From positions 504,881,001 through 504,945,000 of the forward strand of contig NC_092336.1 of assembly GCF_046630445.1 (NCBI RefSeq): DNA of 64,000 nucleotides. The letters run 5' to 3'. The stretch comes from Rutidosis leptorrhynchoides. Lineage: Eukaryota; Streptophyta; Magnoliopsida; Asterales; Asteraceae. Of the stretch, positions 1-12,239 are shown in pieces (positions within the stretch are counted from its first letter, which is position 1; each line of letters starts with the position of its first letter). The position numbers and the translations under genes were made by a program. The notes beneath the pieces are model-generated. The model saw only the letters and a list, made by a program, of their open reading frames with translations. It was not told where the DNA came from and ran no database searches.

Positions 1-1960
1 AGTAAATCGGCTATTTGATTGCAAGTGTCGTTGTCCTAAACCCAAGGCAACTGTGGATGACACACCCACCTTTAACCATATCGTTACTATCATTGTTTAT
101 ACCGCTCTAGCAAAATCACTGATGTACAAAGTGTGAAGAATAAAGAAGTGATTCGTGTGATGTATTATATTATTTCAAGACTGTATTGCTTGAGGACAAG
201 CAACGCTCAAGTGTGAGGATATTGATAAGGCTAAAAAGGAACATATATTTCATAGCAAAATCCCCCAAGAAAGACAAGATTTTAGTTGCAATTGTTCTAT
301 TTTCAAGTAATATTCGTTTATTTTAAATAAGTGCGAAGACAAAAGGCGAAAACGACGAATTGAAGACACAAAGGTCCAAAAAGCTCAAAAGTACAAGATA
401 CAATCAAAAAGGTTCAAATTATTGATGAGGAACGTCTAAAAATGACAAGAGTACAAGTTACAAAACGCAAAGTACAAAATATAAAATTGTACGCAAGGAC
501 GTTCGAAAATCCGGAACCGGGACCAGAGTCAACTCTCAACGCTCGACGCAACGGTGTAAAAATTACGAGTCAACTATGCACAAGAATAAAATATAATATT
601 TAAATAATTCATAATAAGAATAATATTAAATAATAAAAAGTTGTTAATTGAGCATAGTTCAGGGGTCATAAGTGAAAATTCAATTTCTAAATTCGCCTAT
701 AAAAGGCTTTGTAATCGTAATGTAAAAACACACCTTTTTCTATCTTTTTCTTATTTATCAATATCAATTATCAATATCTATATTCTATATCTCTATCATA
801 ATGTTAACTTAATAAGATATAACAATAATCTTAATTTTAATTTTAAATTATGATAATAATAAGATTTATGATAGAGATCGTTTGAGTGTGTAAGTCGAAA
901 TTCTGTCCGTGTAACGCTACGCTATTTTTAATCATTGTAAGTTATGTTCAACCTTTTTACATTAATGTATCGTAACTAAGTTATTATTATGCTTATTTGA
1001 GCCGAAGTAATCGTGATGTTGGGCTAAAATATTAAGAAGGGGTTATTGAACTTTGGACCATAATTAAGGTTTGGGCAAAAGACCGACACTTGTGGAAATT
1101 GAACTATTGACTATTAATAGATGGGGGGTATTGTCTAATTGAGTGACAACTCATTGGAGTCTGTCGAACCTATCTTCAAATTAATTAACCTAATAATTAA
1201 TAATGATTATGGTTGTCCTATTTAGTGATGTTCATATGGAATCTGTTATAATCATTTAATTAATCAATTGGGTTGGGTAATTGATTATTCATTCTGATCA
1301 AGTGGATGAATTAATATTCATAAACTAATTAAAACAGGGGTGGATTACATACAGTGATAACTGGTGTAATTGTTGACAGAAGTGATAACTGCGTCACAGT
1401 TTAAATCCTTAATCAGTTGGAATATTTGACTTCGGGTATAAGGGTAATTTGACGAGGATACTCGCACTTTATTTTTATGACCGATGGACTATTATGGACA
1501 AAAACCAGATAGACGTATCAAATAAACCAGGACAAAGGACAATTAACCCATGGTAATAAATTAAAATCAACACGTCAAACATCATGATTACGGAAGTTTA
1601 AATAAGCATAATTCTTTTATTATATTTCTCATCGTATCTTTATTTACTGTCATTTTATTACTCGCAATTTTATTTACTGTCATTTTATTTATTGTCATTA
1701 TTTTACGCACTTTAATTATCGTCATTTATCTTTACGCTTAAAATATAGAATCGACAAACCGGTCATTAAACGGTAAAACCCCCCTTTTATAATAATATTA
1801 CTACTTATATAATTATATATATTTTGTATAAATATAGTTAAAAATATAGTAAGTATCACCAGCTCCCTGTGGAACGAACCGGACTTACTAAAAACTACAC
1901 TACTCTACGATTAGGTACACTGCCTATAGTGTTGTAGCAAGGTTTAGGTATATCCCATCC
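1..1960. repeat. Non-coding dispersed repeat, probable LTR-type sequence
   Basis: No believable gene is present. The stretch is AT-rich with lysine-like purine runs (about 330-480) and an A/T-rich stretch around 1620-1740 made of degenerate TTTATTTAYYGYC units. The end, about 1855-1960, has a GC-balanced block (CTCCCTGTGGAACGAACC, then a CACTGCCTATAGTGTTG motif) that I recall from LTR-type repeats in Asteraceae. Family and exact borders cannot be fixed from this window. Confidence 0.4.
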
Positions 1961-4951
1961 GTAAATTAATAAAACTTGTGTCATATTTTGTAGTATTTTG
2001 TATTAAAAATAATACTATTTCGTACCCTCACGCTACATCATCAATAATGAACGATGAAGTATTGATCCATAACTTCATTGATATTCTGCGAAGAATATGT
2101 GGTTTCAAAAAGTTTGAGAGATATCTTATTCTAGCTCAAACCGAAAAGCAAATGAGATTAATATCATATTAACTCATTAAATTCATGATTTCATCTGAAG
2201 AATATATATATGTATATATGTTTTCATAAAGTTTGTAATTAAAAGTTCTTTTGTACAAAATATTAATGGTGAAATTTTTTTTAACGGGTAGGTAATACCC
2301 GAGGAATAATTAGATTTCATCTTAATAAGTTACACTGTACATTCGTCGAAGCTGATTCAACAGTCATTTACTATCCTACTTACAACCAACGATATACGTA
2401 TCCGTTCACCGCAGAATAACCATTTTCATTCAATTTCATATTTGGATTTTGACTTCCCAGAATCCAACAAGTGGCATATGAAGAAAACATATGACAAAAT
2501 AAAATCTGTTAGAAACAAATAAATTAACTATGAAAAATTTTGTTAAGAATCCACGCTAACTGTTCCAGCTAACTGTTCCTAGCTAACTGATTAAATTTTA
2601 TTTATCGCAGTTTATTTATCGCAATTTAATTATCGCACTTTTATTTATCGTCATTTAATTTCTGTAATTATTTTACGTACTTTAAATATCGGGACACGTA
2701 TACAATGTTTTGACATATCATATCGACGCATCTATATATATTATTTGGAATCACCATAGACACTCTATATGCAGTAATGATCGAGTTCTCTATACAGGGT
2801 TGAGGTTGATTCTACAATAATATATATAGTTTGAGTTGTGATCGAGTCTGAGAGGTATACGGGTCACGACACGTATTAATTAATTCGTATATTATATATT
2901 AAACTATATATGAATTATTGGACTGTTACTGTGGACTATCGACTGTGGACTAATGACATTGGACAATTAAAATGAATTAAAATATTGATTATAACATATG
3001 AAACTAAACATTTCTTCAAGATTGCCACTTGATCTCATCTTAAACCTCATTGTATCTCGACGATTACAATTAGCGTTCAAATCTATCATGATTATTAAAA
3101 ACACCTCAATCGAGAGGATAACCCAACCGCACTTCATCTACGGAAGAAAAGATTGATGCATATAGTTATGCACCTGAAAAACCCTCGGAAACTGAGTAAA
3201 CTTTTGACACGTATCTGTTCTAGTTCCTTTGACATTGTTATTACCGAAGATCGTTTTGCAATCCCTTTCCAAAGTAGCTAATTTTGTCACAGCTCCAGCA
3301 AGTCAACTCCGACTTTTCATCCGAAACAACTTTATTATAACCGCGATAAATATGCGTACTCTTTATTGTTACTGGGGAACCTTTTATATTCCACATTATT
3401 ACCATCAGCGATTAATCATTCTAAAAACACAATTCTCCTGAAACTACCTCGGTTTGATAACCGATGACCCAGATCAGTTAACTTTGAAAATGCTGACGAA
3501 GCAGCATGTTGTAGATGATCTTAATGGCCAAAAGTTTGATGATAAAGAAATGAGTGTTAGGAACGCTCGATAGAAAATTTAGTACCGAAAAGCGGATTAT
3601 GTGAAACTGTGAAGAAAGCCGTGGACAAATCACAAAGAATAAGTTTGCCTTCAAAGAATCCAAATGATTCTGTGCCTGCTGAAATCGTTAGCAAACATCT
3701 TATTTCTCATTCTAAACCTTCACAGACAAACCTTCTTCATCATCCATTGATATTAGAAATTCTAAGATATTCTCGTATGTTCTATTATAAATATCCTCCA
3801 TATTTCTGGCGATATTTTCACAACTATTCTTATCTGAGATCATTTATCTCTCCGTAATATCTGCAACATAAAAGAAACTGTGTTAGTTTCTAAATTCTGA
3901 AACCTTCGAGTTTAAAATATGAATGTTTTGAAGTAGTGTTGGGAACTGAAGCATGGATTAATATAATATAATGACACTTGATCAACGTCATTATATTACA
4001 GTAAGTCATGCTGAGTTTCTAATGAAGCATGATGATTCACAGTACCGTCATCATGTGCCATTTACACGACTCTTACATTCTATCTAATCTCTAAACATAT
4101 CAATAGAATATTTTTCTGGATGACTCGGTCTTCTCCAGGGTATTCTGGTAATTTAACAAATCAAAATTGTTCTATTACCATTTTTTTTCTTAGAGCATTA
4201 GCTATGTTCATTCTGAATTTCATATCTACGAATTCCGGACCATTACTCGCTTGACTCGAAGTCGGGAAAAGAAAACGAAAGCATGAAGCTCCAAAAAATA
4301 ATGAAGAATATAAACTTCGATAATAACCCCGAAATTACAAACCGTGTATATCGATGCAGATAGCAATATAGAGACACGGGAGAATTAGAAACACTATAAA
4401 CACAAGAGTATAGTAGAAGTAAATAGATTCTTCTGGTGGTAGATGAAAAAGAAGAATGACAGATATAAAAGTTAGGAGTATATCAAGAATCAGGACTGGA
4501 TGGAGCATATTGATGAATGCTTTAAAGTAAGAATCAATGGAGAAAGAATAGAAGGTGTGAGTCGTGGAAAATAAGGAAACGAAGGGGTGAATTTATAGTG
4601 AAATATCCGACAGAGCAATTGAAACAGATTATTGCATATAATCAAAGAAGATCCAGATTTCCTTAATCACCAAAGAACCAAATCTTATTACGTAAGATTC
4701 TCTTTAAATCCCTTAAATCCCGGAAATCAATCATAACTACGTCATCGGTTAAGACGAATATATTTTACTCATCTCACTCTTTTACGATAGTCTCATTTAT
4801 ATTCTTCGCATAATCGAATCGTTTTATCTACATTACTCAATGATGATAAAACTCCATTATCACCTTATATTTGTCATGTAAACCTTCTTATTGTTATCCA
4901 TAACAACCTCTATCAAATTTCGGGGACGAAATTTCTTTAACGGGTAGGTAC
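1961..4951 (+). repeat. Non-coding internal region of an LTR element upstream of its 3' LTR
   Basis: No long reading frame exists here; the only frames are short and lack recognisable domains. The last 50 bases read CGGGGACGAAATTTCTTTAA followed by a purine-rich GGGTAGGTA run directly before an LTR start, which is the usual look of the polypurine tract before a 3' LTR in Gypsy elements of this type. A similar GGGTAGGTA run occurs near 2287. A second TTTATTTATCGC-rich stretch lies at about 2590-2690. Bases about 2690-2880 match, inverted, part of the solo LTR at 51.7-51.9 kb. Probably a large non-coding derivative element; the 5' LTR is not in the window. Confidence 0.4.
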
Positions 4952-7648
4952 TGTAATGACCTGGAATTTTCCGACCAAATTATACTTATGAGATTAATAT
5001 TTACATAAATTAAACCATACCAACATGATAAGCAATCCAAATTGTTGAGACTTGTGTTTTTGAAAAAAAAGTTTTACACAACGTTTGACCGTCCAATATG
5101 ACCGATGATATCACGAACTATATAACATACGATAATTATACATTTGTGTATATATATGTATTTATATATATTTAACATGATCTAAGGATGGTTTAACATC
5201 ACATTGTGTACTAATGACAATGAGTTATAAGTATATTTTGAAACTACTAACTTAAGTTTTCAAAACGATAACTATACGTAACATTCTTTGATATATATAC
5301 TTATAATCTATAATGCTTATACATGTATCGTATATATAATGTATTTAATCACTTTTTAAGGACTTAAATACATAAAACAATATAAGTATATTCACAAAAG
5401 ATAGCTATATTTGAATTCTCGTTCCGTTTCCTCAAGATTTCTATACGTATATCTAGGGTATATGTACCCGTATCATACCCAGCTTCTATATGTATTTACT
5501 ATTGGTATATACACATCAAATCAACATCCTAATCAATATTATTACTGCCCTAGATATGAGGTAACTAGAATTTGTCAAGTAGTATGAATTATTAGTAAGA
5601 AAACAAAATTAGGAATCCTTTTCTTTCTTTATAAACTAAAAACGTTTTTATAAATGAACACCATTTCTTCACTCCATTTTCTCATACCTACACCCTCATT
5701 TCTCTCTCAAAATACTCCTAACTTCATACTTGATCATCTCCAAGCATTTTCCCCATCATTTAGCTTCAATTACAAGCCTTAAACACCATAAGAAAACTCT
5801 TTCAAGAACATATCAAAATAACCACCCATTTGAAGAAGTTTACTTCCAACCTTTTGATCTAACTCCACCACTCTTTGATTCCAAGATTATTTCTTATCTT
5901 TTGCAGTAACTTTCTCCAAGTAACTTGAGGTAGTAACCTTTTTCATAATCTTATTCAATTCATATTCATATAGCTATATTATTTTGTGGCATAAAATTTT
6001 AACAACAAGAACATAGTTTGAATGATTTCAAACTTGTTCGCAAACTAAATAGATCCTTCTAACTTGACTTTTAAAACACTTCAAGACCTGTAATATATCA
6101 TAATTATATGCTAATCTAACAAGATATAAATTGGTTTTACAAAGAAAATCTTAAAAACTGAATCTACGTCGTCGGAGTGCAACCGGGGGCTGTTTTGGGT
6201 TGGATAATTAAAAACCATCTTGAACTTTGAATTGGAAGTTTATGTTCTGGAAAAATGATATTTATTATGAATATGTTAACACATAAAAATTTCATGGTTT
6301 AACTCAAAGTGTAAGTATTTTTAGAAAAATGATCATTAAATGTTGTTTTTTTGATGGAAAATGATCACTTTCATAAGTTTCACCAAAGTTTGACCTATAA
6401 CCTATGATTTTGAATACAGACTAAAGTATTTTCAGTTCATATTCTTAAAACTTGACTCGATCCAAGGAAGTGGCAAGTTGAACCAACAAAAACGAAGTTG
6501 TAATGAAGAAACTACGACTAAAACAAGATTGGGTATTCGAAGCTAGTTTAGCTACGAAAATATTTGGAGAAAAAGTAAATTAATCATATCTTTTCTAATT
6601 AATATGATATTTTATATATAATTACTTATGATTTGATTTTATATATTTCAGGACCACCCGTAAACAACACGAGAAGATTAATCATAAGACCTCATGATTG
6701 TACGCAACACGTCATTTGACAACACGGTACTTTATGTACGCAATACGTCATTTGACAACATGGTACCATGGGTCGAGATTAATTCGGATCAATACGAATA
6801 TGATGGGGTCTTTATTTATTTTATTTAAGCAACTAATTGTGGACCACTAACATCGGACTGCTAACTACGGACTAAGAAAATATTAAAAGTATTAAAAGTA
6901 TATATATATGTAACGATTACTTAAAAAGAAAATATGTTGATATATTATATATATGATTAGGTTCGTGATATCTATCGGAGACCAAGTCGAATTAAATACC
7001 TTCAAGGCAAAAGTGAGTTTCATTTGCTCCCTTTTTAATTGCTTTTGCAATACATATTTTTGGGCTGAGAATACATGCGCTGCTTTTATAAATGTTTACA
7101 AAATAGACACAAGTACTTAAAAATATATTCTACGTTGAGTTGTACCACTGGCATATTTCCCTGTAGCTTGGTAACTACTATTTACATGGGTATTGTAAAC
7201 GCGAATCCTGTTGATAGATCTATCGGGCCTGACAACCCCAACCGGACTGGACACCAGTATTCAACGGTTGCACAGTACTTCGTTTTGGTGACTACACTTG
7301 GTACGGTGTAGTGAGATTTCATAATAAAGGGAATATGCGACGTTGATTAAATGTTAAGTATGGTTACCAAGTGCTCAACCACTTAGAATGCTTTACATAC
7401 ACTTGCGAGTGTATTATGTTTATGATTATGAAATCTTGTGGTCTATTAACATATTGAAATGATTGTTATGATAAACCTATGAACTCACCAACCTTTTGGT
7501 TGACACTTTAAAGCATGTTTATTCTCAGGTACGAATTAAGTCTTTCGCTGTGCATTTGCTCAATATAAGGACATTACTTGGAGCCGATCATCGCAATGGG
7601 ACCAAATGTTGATGACTTCGTCCAGGTGGATTAGGACGGGTCCTTTCA
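4952..7648 (+). mobile_element. LTR (2.7 kb), probably the 3' LTR of a non-coding Gypsy-type element
   Basis: Starts TGTAATGACCTGG and ends GGGTCCTTTCA, so it has TG...CA termini. The start motif is shared with the LTRs at 12,240-14,802 (inverted), 50,652-54,089 (inverted), 54,233 and 55,721. A polypurine-like tract abuts its left side, which favours a 3' LTR over a solo LTR. The right end meets Tat-element coding sequence at 7,649. The five bases after it are AGGTA; no matching copy sits immediately at the left border, as expected if the other end of the element is outside the window. Confidence 0.6.
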
Positions 7649-7652
7649 AGGT

Positions 7653-10600
7653 AATACGCCATCCTGCAAAAAAGCAACGATAGGTGTCATCCACGTTGAG
7701 CTTGCCTCCTCAACGGGTGCCACTAAAGGCATCATAACAATGGATTTCGCATGTAGTTCTTCGATGAGAACTTTCTTCCCCATATTATCAAAGACCAATG
7801 CAGCCAATTTGCTAAGCGCATCCGCCTTCTTATTCTACCCTCGCATTACATGGGAAATTTGAAAGGCCTCAAACTGGTCCGCAAGGTTATGAAAAAGTGA
7901 TAGATACTGCTGCATGGCTATGTCATGCGCTTCAAATTCACCGCTGACTTGACGGCATACTAGCTTTGAATCCACATATGCATGCAGAACTCTAACATTT
8001 AATTTATGCGCAATCCGCATACCTGCTAGCAAAGCCTCGTACTCTGCTTCGTTGTTTGTAACAGCAAAGTTAAACCGCAGAGCATATGTATGTTCTTCGC
8101 CATCCGGGCCAGTTAAAATTACCCCTGCACCCGCGCCAGATGCGCTACAGGCACCATCGGTGTACAACTCCCATGGTGTCAAAATTGGTGCAGCTGTGTC
8201 CTGATGTTCAGCTGATGCTTCAACATCTGCAGGTAATCTGCTAGGTAATCCGCAAGTATCTGCCCCTTAACCGCGCTTCGCTAAGAAAAATTTATTTCAT
8301 GCTCCCCTAATTCAACTACCCATTTAGCCATTCGGCCAGAAATCTCGGGGTTATACAACACCTGAAAAAAAGATGATTGCATTAGTCAATGCAGAATTCC
8401 CGGACATTGCCGCAAAGTAAGTAGTTACCAACCTGCTTGATCGGCTGATCAGTTAGAACTACAACTGGGTGTGCTTGAAAGTACCGACGTAAACGTCTCG
8501 CTGTGTGAACGAGCGCATACACTAGATTTTCAATTGGTGAATAGTTTACTTCGCTTGCTGTCAGCGTCTTGCTTACGAAGTAGACCGGCACTTGCGTCTG
8601 AGAAGACCTCAGCGTTATTTGGCCACGAAATAAATAAATAATGCACATGTATAGACAATGGATTACCTTTTCGCGATCTGCGATAAGGACCGAGCTGACA
8701 GCTTCTTTGGATGCTGCAAGGTATAGCGTAAGCGTTTCACCTGATATTGGCGCAGTGAGTGTTGGCAATTCAGCGAGCACCTTCTTCATCTCCTGAAAAG
8801 CTGATTCCGCTTCCTGAGTCCATACAAAGTCTTTTTTCTTTAAACAATTCTTCAAAGTATTGAAAAATGGTAACTGCCGTTCCGCGGCTTTTGACAAGAA
8901 CCGCATGATTGCCGCGAGCTTCCCGGTTAGACTCTGCACGTCCTTCTTTGTCTTTGGAGATGGTAAACTATCAATGGCTTCGATCTTTTTTGGATTCGCC
9001 TTGATTCCCCGCGCCGTCACTACATGACCTAGAAACTTGCCTTCCTCTTCCCCGAAGCTACACTTTAGCGGGTTAAGTTTCTTGTTGATCTTGCGCAAAG
9101 ACGCAAACATTTCTAGGATGTCTGCGAGCATTTCCTCTTCGGTGTTGCTCTTAATTACCAAGTCATCAACATATGCTTCAATATTTCTGCCAATTTGGTG
9201 CTTAAAAGCTGTGTCGATTACGCGCTGATAGGTAGCGCCTGCGTTTTTTAGTCCGAAGGGCATTTTCCTATAGCAGAAGATGCCCTGAAGCGTATGGAAA
9301 GCAGTCTTGTCCTCATCTTCCGCGGCCATCAGAATTTGGTGATAACCCTTGTACGCATCCAAAAAACATTTGAACCTGAAACCCGATAAGGATTCTACCT
9401 TCCAGTCAATCTCCGGGAGAGGGTAGTTATCTTTAGGGCATGCTTTATTAATGTCCTTAAAATCGACACACATTCGCCAGTTCCCGTCAGCCTTTCTTAC
9501 CAACACAGGATTAGCAACCCATGTCTGGTACCGCACTTCCCGCAGAATGTTTGTTCTGACTAGGTTATCAACTTCTGCGCATAGCCAATCACTGCGCTCA
9601 AGGTCCATGTGCCGCTTCTTTTGCCTAACAGGTGTGAGTGATGGGTTAACATTCAACTTATGTTCTGCAATAGCCCGTGGAACCCCAACCATGTCTGATT
9701 CTTGCCATGCGAAGACATCTGCGTTAGCTAACAAGATACCGTGCAACTTAGCCTTAGTTTCAGCTGACAAGCCTGCGCCAATTTTAATTCGCTTATCCGG
9801 ATGCAAGCGATTAGCTATGACTGCGCTGCTTTTAAGTTGCTCGCCTACGCTGGGAATGTCTACAGGCACAACTGAACCACATAACTCGGTTGTACGATGT
9901 GACGCAATTGTGGCAATTCCCCATGGTAGGAAACTTAATCAAACCGTGCACCACTGAGGGTATAATGTTAAAATGTCGTATGAAATTTCTTCCCGGAAGC
10001 GCATTGTAACGTGAAGTCGAACGAACCACATAGAAGTCGATTAACTCGCTTCTAGCCAACTGTGGATTCTTATCATCTGCAAGCTCTACTACAAACTCTA
10101 TGCGGCCTAGCGGCCATGAGCTTTCCCCTGAAAATCCTGATAGCGTAATATCGGGCTGGCGCAACCGTGCCTTGACTTCTGCGGGAAGAAAACGATAGCA
10201 GTGCTCGTACATAATGTCGACACTGCTACCGGTGTCAACATGCATGCGTTTAATCTGTATTCCGTGATCAGGAATACGACACTTGATGATAACAGGCTCA
10301 TTGATTGTGTTGATCGACATGACAGGAGGGAATGAAATTGGGACGAGTTCCCAATCCTGGCAATCACTGTATTTTCTTCGCTGACCAACTTTCTTTGTGT
10401 CAACCATATTGATGGTTAAATCGGCGTTTTTAGTTTTATCTGTTTTTTGCCAAGCAAAAGTTTTGGCTTTTGAACCTTCTTCTGCGGATTTTCCCTTATC
10501 TTTCTTTGGTGGCTTTAGGTGGTCTAACTTTCCTGCGCGCAGCGCTTCCAGCACCCGTTCCATTAAGTTTTTGCACCGATTGGTGTCATGGCCGTGATCG

Positions 10601-12234
10601 TCATGAAACTCGCAGTACTTCATTTTATCCCGCTTGCCAAATTCTGTCAGCGGAGTTGGAACCGCAAAGGTTGCACATACTAGTTCGGTGGCCAAAATCT
10701 CTTTTGGTGTTTTAGACAGGCTTTTGAGTAGCGCATAGTTCTGATTATTAATGTCGCGCTGATTATTATTTCGAAAATTACCACTTGTTCGCCCCTTATC
10801 ACTTCTTATAGGACCACCACTAGGATATCTTCCGCGAGAACTGTTACTGAGGCTTTGATCGCGCGAACGATCATCATCGTCTTTCCTCTCATTGCGTGAG
10901 CTAACGGTGGGAATATCATTATCCTCACCACTCCGCATATAAGCATGGCATTCATTAAGTGCTTCAGCATAAGTTATTGGCACCGTATGGCGCAGACGCC
11001 TGACCAGCGTTGGATGACGCTCTGTACTTATACCATGTATTAGCCCAGAAATCTGCTGCTCTGGCTTTAGGTCCGGTATGCGCAAACACTTATTAGTATA
11101 TCTCGTGAGAAATTCACCCAAAGATTCCTTGGGTTTCTGTACAATATCATGACATTCAATGTGAGTGTGCTTGCGCGGCCTCTGATTTTGATACTGCAGC
11201 AGAAACTTTGTTCGCAAATCCATGAACCCGGATATGCTGCCGGCTGGTAGCTTGTTGAACCATTCACGTGCAATACCCTGCAGTGTCATGGGAAATATCT
11301 GACATGCAACTGGATCCACCCACCCCTGGGTGCGCATTGTTCCTTCAAAACGCTGTAAGAAATCATCTGGATCAGTCAAGCAATTATAGGTACCCAATGT
11401 GTGGGGTATCTTTGGCGCTGATGGAAACGGATATGCAGTTATATGCGGAGAAAACTTATCAAAAGTAGTTGGTAGCTCGAAAGGTGGTTTAACAGGGTCC
11501 CCTTTAAGCCCTGCAAAGAAACGCTTCATCATATCCTGAACAAAGTCAGGTTATGAAAATAAGTGAACCATGTCAGGAGGTGCAGCCTGCATAAATTGAC
11601 CTGCGAGATTCGCCTGCCCCTGAATATTTTGCCAATGTTGCCCCTGCGTCTGCGCATATAACCAAGGCTGCTGTATTGGGAAAGATGGGAGCCTTGTCGG
11701 CGCAGAGTATACAGGTTGATGAAAAGGAGCGGACACCTGTGGAGCAGATGTCTGCGAGACACGCGGGTATGCTGCTAAAAGACCTACCGTATGCGCAGTG
11801 CTTTGTTGTTCTGCATTTAGCGGTGTCCAATGCGAGTTTGCGTCTGGAATGACACCGTATCCCCAGCTATTAAGTAACGCATGCGCATCCGCAGGGGTTA
11901 GAAACTGTGAAACTGGACGCGGCGGCTGCCAAGGCTGCAACGGTGTAAGTGATACATTTTGCTAACCACTCTGCGTCTGTAGAGGGATTGAAACCGTAGT
12001 ACTGTAAATAAGCATCTGGCCGCAAAATACTACATGCGGCCCTACAGTTTCTCCGCCAGCGCCTACAGAGATAACCCTTGGATCCACTGTGGAGAAATTT
12101 AGCCGTGTAGTTATAACCACCGAGTTTGCCCTTGGCGGTGTTATTCCATCAAGGTATATCGGCTTATACCTCTGAAAAGGTTCGCCGGACACAGGTGGAG
12201 GGTAAGGTGTGTAACCTGCCCCCAAAGTCATAGC
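7653..12234 (-). pseudogene. Tat-type gag-pol coding region (fossil)
   Basis: This block carries most of gag (retrotransposon gag domain at about 10.9-11.5 kb, with a WFNKLPAGSI-type motif and a CEFHDDHGHDT zinc-knuckle-like segment near 10.6 kb), an aspartic protease, RT with primer-grip and YVDD motifs, RNase H, and the second RNase H. The RT reads like other plant Tat elements (KKRHMDLERSDWL upstream, FCYRKMPFGLKNAGATYQR in the palm). No integrase is present before the left truncation. Not a host gene; a fossil with several breaks. Confidence 0.75.
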
Positions 12235-12239
12235 CTGCG

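Noticed and set aside
3229-3857. Short frames of 60-80 residues in the left repeat block
   Set aside because: Low complexity, no start context, domain or homologue recognised; the block is non-coding repeat.
4952-7648. Solo LTR with target duplication
   Set aside because: AGGTA follows the right end, but on the left AGGTA is separated from the LTR by one base and lies in a polypurine-like tract, so it is better read as a 3' LTR of an element extending left.
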